Origin: Solen grandis
Taxonomy: Eukaryota > Mollusca > Bivalvia > Adapedonta > Solenidae
Assembly (NCBI GenBank): GCA_021229015.1
Contig: CM037781.1
Location: 70,020,173-70,084,172, forward strand
Direction: 5' to 3'
DNA: 64,000 nt
In this document: piece after piece, positions 61,113-64,000 of the stretch
How positions within the stretch are numbered: the first letter of the stretch is position 1
Layout: the number at the start of each line of letters is the position of its first letter
Made by a program: the position numbers and the translations under genes
Notes under the pieces: generated by a model
The model's input: only the letters and a program-made list of their open reading frames with translations
Told to the model about the DNA's origin: nothing
Databases searched by the model: none

Positions 61113-62804
61113 GGGAAAGGGTTATTTGGTATGGTAACATACGGAGATTTTTTTTTTGTACAAGGTTTAATGAAACAGGTCACAGTTTTTATTACTTGCC
61201 TGCAACCTAGTTTCAAGCCGCTGCCCCGTCAGCTCCTCCCCATCCCACGTCCAGTCTACGATTTCCTTTTTCCTGTTCCGATAGTCCAGATCTTCACCTG
61301 CACACTATCTCAAAAATTTCCATCCAAGTTGAAAATACATTCTGCATCTCAACCAGTGTTTGACATTAGCCTTTTTGAAATAAGCAGTCTATCAGATTCG
61401 TTGTACCCAGAGGGCGACAATCTTCATTCATGATCTTACTCACAAATCTATATCCATACTGGAAACACATTCTTCAATTCTAACACTGTATTATCAAAGT
61501 TGTTGTTTTGCGATGTGGTTCCATTTGCATTTAACATTACTAGCATAGTATTTCAGTCATGTAGCGACATCCAGCTAATTGCAGGTGGAGGAAGACTCCA
61601 AATGCACAGCGCCACCTGGGTAGAGCCACCAACCTTCTGCAAACCAGCTGGAAGGCTTCCTCATGTGGAAAACTCTGTGACCCTGTTGGATCCTGGGATT
61701 CAAACCCAGACTGGTGAGGGATGAAGTGATAGCAATTCAGCAACTAAAACCACTAAGCCATTGAGGCCCAATAACAGAGGCCCAATAAACCTTTTGTGGA
61801 ATACTACCATCTCCTGGACTTATACAACATTTCAAACAGTAGTAGATATCCAGCATGTTGATAACCTACCTAGATTTCAAATCTCATCTTTCAAAGACTA
61901 AGACACATCAAAAGAATCAAGCCTCTCTGTATCTTCTGTATTTTGTCAATCACTGCCTATCATAACACAGGTAAGTATTTGGATTACATGTATTTCAATC
62001 CATATATTCTTGTCCTTTTCCCTTGAAGACCAATTTTCCGAGATCATCAGGTATGGTTGAAATCTGATATGAGCCTCAGGCCTGCTCAATTTGTTCTTAC
62101 ATGTAACTTAAGTCTGTGATTCCGATGTCTCATTTTTTTTCTGAATCCACTGCAGCTTCATCAACAAAAACAAATACAGAAAAAAAATAACCTCTTGACC
62201 TTACCATAATGACCTTCAACTTTGACCTTCAGATTTTCATCTTCATATCCCCACTGTCAATAAATATATTCATTTGACCTTGAAAATTTAGCCCTGAAAT
62301 TTGACCTTCAAACTCTCAACTAATACCTATAAGGGATGTACTTAACTGAGGGACTTGTTTGTTTTTCTCGGCCTAATATTTCCAATCACATTATTCATAC
62401 GACCTTACCTCTTCACTTGACCTTGGACTTGACCTCTGGTGTAGTACTTGACCTCTCACATACTGGTAGAATACTGACCTTATCAAATCTTGTTGTGAGC
62501 TGTCCCCACTTGTCCTTTATACAAATGACCTTCCCCACTCTTCTTTTCATCTGACCTTGACTGCTGACCTTGACATCTAACCTTGACCTATGACTTTTCA
62601 TTGGCAATACTGACCTTATAATATCTCGCTGAGACTTGTATGCCATTGTCAGCTCATTGTCTTCATTCACAATATTCTCCTGCCCACGGTACGACTGTTT
62701 GGCTACAGCATGCGTGGAAATACTCTTCTCGGCTAAAAGTGCACGCAGCTGAAGACATTCTTCACGACGACGCTCTAGTTCATCTGACATTGCCTCAAAT
62801 TGGT
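38068..62804 (-). CDS. MYO5A: unconventional myosin-V heavy chain, central coiled coil (partial, 5 exons)
   Basis: The exons, in order of transcription, are 62804-62615, 44553-44433, 39219-39142, 38811-38718 and probably 38127-38068. The phases chain without error: the first ends in two bases (AG), completed by the A that opens the second, giving RDIIR|LLEDQL. The protein reads [72 protein letters not shown] and KLKKMLKVYAKRMKE. This follows, in the same order, the vertebrate myosin Va rod ([63 protein letters not shown]). The segment is the distal coiled coil just before the cargo-binding tail. The motor, IQ motifs and proximal coil would lie beyond 64 kb. The globular tail is missing downstream. 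MYO5A-like is secure; paralogue choice within class V is not. Confidence 0.92.
38130..38405 (+). repeat. about 44-bp minisatellite touching a splice acceptor
   Basis: The unit GCAAATACACCATAAACACA plus GAGGGATTCCAAATATTGGTGATT is repeated about five to six times. On the minus strand it ends just upstream of the acceptor of exon e (38127), so the branch point of that intron probably lies within or next to repeat sequence. Confidence 0.88.
38718..38811 (-). CDS. MYO5A: myosin-V exon d (94 bp)
   Basis: Acceptor tattcactgcag, donor ACG|GTAAGA. It reads DLREVIDKQADQIRKLKKML then KVYAKRMKEGD and leaves one base over. It aligns with [29 protein letters not shown] at the end of the myosin Va coiled coil. 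Confidence 0.95.
39142..39219 (-). CDS. MYO5A: myosin-V exon c (78 bp)
   Basis: Acceptor acgtattacag, donor CTT|GTAAGT, 26 codons in phase 0: [20 protein letters not shown] then LTSENL. It aligns residue for residue with the conserved [26 protein letters not shown] block of myosin Va, the most diagnostic piece in the window. Confidence 0.96.
39220..41335. other. myosin-V intron, AT-rich
   Basis: No exon seen. About 39545-39640 (AAAGTTTATTGGCATAAATC, TTGCCTTTGGCCAATTACAT) looks like a retroelement 3' fragment, but I cannot assign it. Confidence 0.35.
41340..41545 (-). mobile_element. SINE body, inverted copy
   Basis: The reverse complement contains CTTGGTGCTCAGCATATAAG, TTGGCCCGGTGTCAGGATAA, and TGATACTGCAGTGTGGCAGC. 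Same family as 13199-13480 and 24676-24890. Confidence 0.7.
41800..42120 (-). repeat. two tandem copies of a dispersed about 155-bp unit
   Basis: TTCTACTAGTCATAAGCAAC and AAATAGAACTAAAGTTATCA recur as TTCTACTAGTCATGAGCAAC and AAATAGAACTTAAGTTATCA about 155 bases later. It ends in a GACAGACTG-type tail like other elements here. Confidence 0.6.
42248..42487 (+). mobile_element. 240-bp TAACCCTTTCCCTCATA MITE
   Basis: TIRs TAACCCTTTCCCTCATATAT and, inverted, TTAACCCTTTCCCACATAGA. The centre carries a perfect hairpin with GATCAGCCTGCGAGT and ACTCGCAGGCTGATC. Other copies are at 54395-54636 (same orientation) and 59529-59755 (inverted). Confidence 0.88.
42551..43050 (+). mobile_element. GCTCACCT-family element (about 500 bp)
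   Basis: It begins AAGAGGGCCATAGAGGCCCT then GGATCGCTCACCTGAGTA, and ends AAGCTCACCTTGAGCACATA then GTGCTCAGGCGAGATAAAAA. An internal stretch (AACATCTGTACTGAAACATT) is duplicated. Confidence 0.8.
43325..43630 (+). repeat. about 57-bp tandem repeat
   Basis: The unit TTCTTAACCATATGGCTGTC plus TGCAGCCTATGCTTTTTCCCCTCTAA is repeated about five times, more diverged to the left. Confidence 0.85.
44433..44553 (-). CDS. MYO5A: myosin-V coiled-coil exon b (121 bp)
   Basis: Acceptor tttgtgatgtcag, donor CAG|GTCAGT. One base completes Arg, then 40 codons: [20 protein letters not shown] followed by DTELIDLKKENDKQQKIIQQ. Continuous heptads. It matches LLESQLQ...EENNRQQQLLAQ of myosin Va. A CATGAATATTCATG-family minisatellite starts within about 20 bases of its acceptor. 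Confidence 0.93.
44575..44990 (+). mobile_element. CATGAATATTCATG-family MITE-derived 52/53-bp minisatellite
   Basis: The unit CTACTTCATGAATATTCATG plus TACAAATCTATGACTAAGTGAATATTAACCCT is repeated about seven times. The unit is the left end of the MITE. It starts about 20 bases from the acceptor of myosin exon b. Confidence 0.88.
45837..45842 (-). promoter_or_regulatory. candidate poly(A) signal for the nested CxCxxC gene
   Basis: AATAAA on the minus strand, about 285 bases after the stop of the 46127-47518 frame, followed by an A-rich run (45805-45840). The A-run could also be a retrocopy tail. Confidence 0.3.
46127..47518 (-). CDS. nested gene: 463-residue protein with seven CxCxxC motifs (unrecognised)
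   Basis: A complete uninterrupted frame lies inside the 18-kb myosin-V intron, same strand. ATG at 47518 has G at -3 and G at +4, and an in-frame TAG lies 9 bases upstream, so the start is real. Residues 1-90 are acidic and contain NPF (59-61) and DPF (70-72), tripeptides that bind EH domains and the AP-2 appendage. CDCEDC (213), CHCENC (227), CDCEEC (255), CQCENC (270), CKCADC (287), CHCETC (303) and CECASC (444) form a spaced CxCxxC series, which would suit zinc or other metal binding, or cysteine modification. The C-terminus is basic (SRKRKKLNLPVK). There is no signal peptide or membrane segment. I do not know this family. It may be an independent nested gene or an alternative first exon of a short myosin V: AAG|GTGATG just before the stop is a possible phase-0 donor, compatible with myosin exon c but not b. 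Confidence 0.8.
   Translation of the reverse strand: MELEGVTLEEDDDGIVLKLNDDPDRVADIENIWKKLEFPVRQPQDELDAEFEKIEGAVNPFENGDVYYDDPFEDNGEADESFDAEVRTINLNTTKPLTREFSLSQYDVDVRHFEPYRLRNKIDGSLSGSDGRYSYQEIEEEYIEHDRGCDSEECQGECLREVTPIDLNQSEEVTHRHSYRERGDNHFQTISENPHRRSYEGDVVSNGSAHIICDCEDCINQTEAVDCHCENCMQTRERTESFVQQLSPLAGDVICDCEECQKNPEDSLLCQCENCVQSNNNQLADICKCADCAIQESHRSDLCHCETCYQSDSKNSYSELQEHGALRVSPLGRSQERKDFEYQGINNAQNRKDSYVGVDLIGGTKNRSVSYLNSRGGNPDLLMDSNGMVHTSRKEVRHPKAQTGSREKTGSDDQTESHENQSVDLQEVEADRCKHETDVTADSCECASCSRKRKKLNLPVKVM
47519..47865 (-). other. probable 5'UTR part of the nested gene
   Basis: A good acceptor, GGTTTTTAATTGCAG|GAAG, ends at 47866, so the nested transcript probably has at least one further 5' exon upstream on the minus strand. 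An upstream out-of-frame ATG frame (61 codons, ending inside the main frame) could reduce translation. Confidence 0.45.
47866..48470. other. intronic spacer
   Basis: No exon or repeat can be supported. Confidence 0.35.
48476..48603 (+). mobile_element. truncated CATGAATATTCATG-family MITE
   Basis: GAATATTCATGTACATAATT, CTGAACTATTAATGGTATAA, GACTGTGTAGAATCTGAGCT, then a break at AACAAACAGAAGAG. Confidence 0.65.
48630..48800 (+). repeat. C/T-rich tract
   Basis: About 170 bases, mostly CCCTCTCTTTC-like, on the plus strand. On the transcribed minus strand it is purine-rich. Confidence 0.8.
48897..49030 (+). mobile_element. short dispersed element (GTGTCAC...GTGACAC ends)
   Basis: AAGAGTGTTCTTTGGAACAC then AAGTGTCACTTGTTGAA at the left and TGATCCCTATGTGTCATCTC, CAACAGGTGACACAAAAAGA at the right. 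The second copy at 58430-58575 matches along its length, including the ACGGACAGACAG run. Confidence 0.7.
49500..49640 (+). mobile_element. tRNA-derived SINE remnant
   Basis: GGCGCAGTGGTCCAGTGGCG is A-box-like and GGTTTGAGCCTC is B-box-like, followed by a body fragment with AGTACTGGTCCAACCCAGGA that also occurs at about 41185 and, inverted, at about 53680. Confidence 0.5.
49735..49975 (+). repeat. T/C-rich tract
   Basis: About 240 bases, nearly all pyrimidine (TTTCTCTCC, CCTTTTTC). The open frame through it is compositional. Confidence 0.8.
50302..50412 (+). mobile_element. truncated CATGAATATTCATG-family MITE
   Basis: TAACCCATTACCTCATGAAT, CTGAACTTTAAATGGTATAT, then GCAAACAGAGAGACCCTGAT and break. 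Confidence 0.65.
50520..51592 (+). repeat. about 74-bp self-complementary minisatellite, about 14 copies
   Basis: The unit is CACTGGACCACATTCTACAG, TGCAGCTCCATTATAGCGCT, ATATTGGAGTCCAAATATAGA, AACTGCACTACA. Each unit contains nested inverted repeats (GTGCAG...CTGCAC, CTCCA...TGGAG, TAGCGCTA), so single strands could fold into a row of hairpins. Copies are very similar over about 1 kb. Confidence 0.93.
51933..52113 (+). mobile_element. CATGAATATTCATG-family MITE, short complete copy
   Basis: GGTTAAACATTTACCTCATG at one end and AATGAGTCTATGAAATAAAG then GGTTA at the other. The middle has GGAGACCCTGATCAGACAGC and GATCTAGGTCTGCTCTGTTTG. It has a deletion in the left half relative to 20931-21171. 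Confidence 0.75.
52977..53176 (+). mobile_element. palindromic MITE (GGTAATCCATC family)
   Basis: TTAAGGTAACCCATCTATCA and, inverted, TTAAGGTGATCCATCCATCA ends; arms of about 60 bases (ATTGTGATCATGGTCCATCA against GACCATGATTAAGATTTAAT). The best-preserved copy. Confidence 0.8.
53177..54390. other. myosin-V intron with SINE-like debris
   Basis: About 53670-53810 contains an inverted SINE fragment (CTCCTGGGTTGGACCAGTAC, TAGATTCAAATCCCTAACCT) and a short GAT microsatellite (about 53809-53826). No exon is supported. Confidence 0.4.
54395..54636 (+). mobile_element. TAACCCTTTCCCTCATA MITE, second copy
   Basis: Nearly identical to 42248-42487 over its whole length, with the same central hairpin (GCCTGCGAGTTACTCGCAGG). 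Confidence 0.88.
54640..55810. other. myosin-V intron, no gene seen
   Basis: 54690-54790 carries an inverted tRNA-like SINE fragment (GGGGATCAAATCCATGACCT). The rest is AT-rich and featureless. Confidence 0.35.
55814..57434 (+). mobile_element. GCTCACCT-family element with internal about 180-bp tandem repeats
   Basis: The left end is AAGAGGGCCATGATGGCCCT then GAATCGCTCACCT. The right end is AAAAGCTCACCTTGAGCACG then TTGTGCTCATGTGAGCTAAA. In the middle (about 56110-56770) a unit of about 180 bp with ATTTATCACCATAGGGCTAT, GGCCCATAAGATGATGCTTC and CTATATAACTCTATGTAAAA is repeated about four times. The right end (about 310 bp) is duplicated in tandem (ends at 57125 and 57434). No coding frame belongs to a known transposase. 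Confidence 0.78.
57435..58340. other. intron with a dispersed repeat fragment
   Basis: 57960-58340 has two related segments (CACCCAGGTGCGCAAGTCAT / ACCCAGGTGTGCGAGTTCAT) and a TGGGACGGACGGACTGACAA then GGGGCATAAAA tail seen in other mollusc-type elements. No exon. Confidence 0.4.
58430..58575 (+). mobile_element. short dispersed element, second copy
   Basis: GAGTTCTTTGGAGCACACGT, GTCACCTGCTGAAGTATGAC, a (GACA)n run, TGATCCCTATGTGTCACCTC and AGCTGGTGACACAAAAAGGA; matches 48897-49030. Confidence 0.7.
58873..59380 (+). mobile_element. CATGAATATTCATG-family MITE interrupted by another MITE
   Basis: The left part (TTTACCTCATTAATATTCAT, TTAACTGGATTTTAAAATGT) is separated from its right part (GTGCAGACTGTGCCAAGCAT, AGCAAACAGACAAAACCCTG, ATGTTTGCCAAGGTATCAAA) by a TIR element at 58945-59195. 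Confidence 0.65.
58945..59195 (+). mobile_element. about 250-bp MITE with about 35-bp TIRs
   Basis: GAATTCTATCAACAATACTT AGCACTAAGTAAAACTTA at the left; the right end TAAGTTTTACTTAGGGCTAA GAATTGTTAGAATTC is its inverse. A related, more decayed copy lies at about 23640-23875. Confidence 0.75.
59529..59755 (-). mobile_element. TAACCCTTTCCCTCATA MITE, inverted copy
   Basis: TAACCCTTTCCCTCATAGAG at the left and TATATGAGGGAAGGGTTA at the right. One arm of the central hairpin has been lost (GCCTGCGAGTGATCAGG). Confidence 0.85.
59760..60830. other. myosin-V intron, mostly featureless
   Basis: 60140-60560 ends in GACAGACGGGCAGACAATAC and a GTTGCAGGGGGTATATTA tail, like other dispersed repeats. No exon. 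Confidence 0.35.
60832..60862 (+). repeat. C-run plus CA microsatellite
   Basis: About 14 C residues followed by ACATACACACACACA. Confidence 0.9.
61081..61117 (+). repeat. GT/GA microsatellite
   Basis: TGTGTGTGTG followed by (GA)n, about 11 units. Confidence 0.9.
61200..61297 (-). CDS. possible exon with a GC-AG intron (98 bp)
   Basis: Between agatagtgtgcag and TTGCAG|GCAAGT one frame is open: EDLDYRNRKKEIVDWTWDGE then ELTGQRLETRLQ. The donor is the strong CAG|GCAAGT form typical of real GC-AG introns. It enters with two bases and leaves in phase 0, so it cannot be inserted between myosin exons a and b as they stand. It may belong to an alternative transcript or to the nested gene's 5' side, or be chance. 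Confidence 0.3.
61550..61770 (-). mobile_element. tRNA-derived SINE (MetaSINE-like), inverted older copy
   Basis: The reverse complement reads GGCTTAGTGGTTTTAG (A box), GGGTTTGAATCCCAGG (B box), GAGGAAGCCTTCCAGCTGGT, TTGCAGAAGGTTGGTGGCTC, AGTCTTCCTCCACCTGCAAT and TAGCTGGATGTCGCTACATG. Same family as 33850-34129, but more diverged. Confidence 0.82.
62190..62625 (-). repeat. cluster of TGACCT(T) motifs next to myosin exon a
   Basis: About 20 copies of (T)GACCT in 430 bases on the plus strand (AGGTCA on the transcribed strand), including TTGACCTTGA, CTGACCTTGACTGCTGACCT and TAACCTTGACCTATGAC. AGGTCA is the nuclear-receptor half-site. The cluster may instead be a degenerate simple repeat. It ends at the donor of myosin exon a, whose first intron bases (GTCAGTATT) belong to it. 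Confidence 0.55.
62615..62804 (-). CDS. MYO5A: myosin-V coiled-coil exon a (190 bp)
   Basis: Acceptor ttgctatttttacag, donor AAG|GTCAGT. It enters with two bases and leaves with two. The reading is [27 protein letters not shown], then [36 protein letters not shown] and NEDNEL align with [18 protein letters not shown] and NEDGEL of vertebrate myosin Va. Confidence 0.9.
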
Positions 62805-64000
62805 CTGTAAAAATAGCAACATTGTCTTACTTTCATGTCAATATGCATCAGTATCCTTTATATAGAATATTTTTTATCCATGAGCATTTTGAAAATTCTT
62901 TTTCCAGGGACGCTATTTATGTTTTCGTTTGTTTTTTTTAATATCTAAAAGGGAAAAAATTCTGAACAACATTAAAAAGTAAATCTGTACCCCTGAACAT
63001 GACATTAACTGGAAACCTTTAACCTTTAAATCATGAAAACTTCCTTTCTCTCAGTAAAAATAACAAACAGGAAAAAAGACAGTTGTTTTATATTCAGGCG
63101 GAAATTAGCTATTCCCTGAAGACAAACATTGAAAATACCTGATCTTTCATATTTAAACTTTTTGACCCTTAACCTAAGCCATGACATGTAAATTTAATAT
63201 TAATATTTTTTGCTTCATAAAATTGTTTTTTTTAACCTGATAAAGGACAAGTTGTAACAAATTTTCAATTCTTAAGAATCTAAAAGTAGAAATTCAATGT
63301 ACACTAGGAAAGATAATGTTACAACAATGTATGCAATTATCTCCCTTTATTAAACTCTTCAGGCAAAACCCCAAGTCTCCAATGAATCAAAGTAGTGTCT
63401 AAAAATAAAAGGCTGCTGATTGGTTCCTTCAAAATTATTTCATGAAAAAGTGTTTTTAATAAATACAAACAGATCTGCATTCTTTTGCAAAATATTTTCT
63501 ACATAAAAATACACAGGTATAACAACATTTTTACCATAAAATGAAGAATACTTAAGTAACAAAAATTAAATTAAAATAAAAGATCTCCTGAGTAAGTAAT
63601 AACAAAAATGGCTGAAAATTAACATATAAATTATGTAGGGTTATATAATGGAGGAATGTCTATACTCTTCAGATAAATTGAATACCATTGGACTCTTCAA
63701 ATGCAGGCAAACAATCACCGGATAAATAATTTTGGTATACACAGTATTGGGGAAAATGTGGCAAAATATATTTGGAATATAATGTCAATTATGAGAATTA
63801 TTTATAGTTTATTGTTTGTATTCTTTTCCTAAAAATAAACTTTTCCTAAATTTAGGCACTGATCATTTTAAATAAAATCAGAGAATAGAAATCAATGGAT
63901 TGTAAACTTGAAGAAAAGGTTTTTTTAAAGAGGTGTGGCCTATCGCTCACGGACGTTAACTGCTGTAAGGTTTAAATACAGGTTCTGATATAACTTAATC
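62805..64000. other. upstream myosin-V intron
   Basis: AT-rich sequence with no exon or repeat array that I can support. The next upstream myosin exon must lie beyond the window. Confidence 0.45.

Overview
This window is animal nuclear DNA: AT-rich, with large introns, GT-AG splice junctions that join exons in phase, tRNA-derived SINEs, several families of short inverted-repeat transposons and long minisatellite arrays. The repeat families, including a SINE whose core resembles the MetaSINE superfamily and a 240-bp TAACCCTTTCCCTCATA element, look like a bivalve mollusc. That placement rests on recalled repeats, not on a search.

Layout. (1) 1.2-14.5 kb, plus strand: a nearly complete gene for a PEAK1/PRAG1-family pseudokinase scaffold. 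Five coding exons join in phase to 1213 residues, with a long low-complexity proline-rich N-terminus, a PIYEE tyrosine motif, a dimerisation/pseudokinase region and the family's LLWGP C-terminal segment. Its first intron holds a 3.5-kb array of a diverged TIR element. Its second intron holds a DNA transposon with a TA-flanked CAGT...ACTG (pogo-like) element nested inside it. (2) 14.5-35.6 kb: no convincing gene. This is a nest of minisatellites (20, 24, 28/56, 29, 32 bp and other units), including a 3.4-kb array of about 108 copies of a 32-bp unit, mixed with MITEs and SINEs. (3) 35.7-36.86 kb, minus strand: the 3' coding end of an unidentified acidic, Q/S/T/V-rich protein (transcription-regulator-like), cut at its 5' side by a 100-N assembly gap. 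(4) 38.0-62.8 kb, minus strand: five exons of the central coiled coil of an unconventional class V myosin heavy chain (MYO5A-like). Motor exons would lie beyond 64 kb. The cargo-binding globular tail is not seen downstream. (5) 46.1-47.9 kb, minus strand, inside the 18-kb myosin intron: an intact 463-codon reading frame with seven CxCxxC motifs plus NPF and DPF endocytic-type motifs. I do not recognise it, and it is the most unusual coding feature here.

How the parts relate. PEAK-family scaffolds act in Src/Csk and actin-adhesion signalling, and myosin V carries cargo on actin. They are neighbours, not an operon, and nothing in the sequence shows co-regulation. The most striking non-coding theme is that one MITE family (CATGAATATTCATG end, CCCTGATCAGACAG middle) has given rise to at least four separate minisatellite arrays, each grown from a different internal piece of the element.
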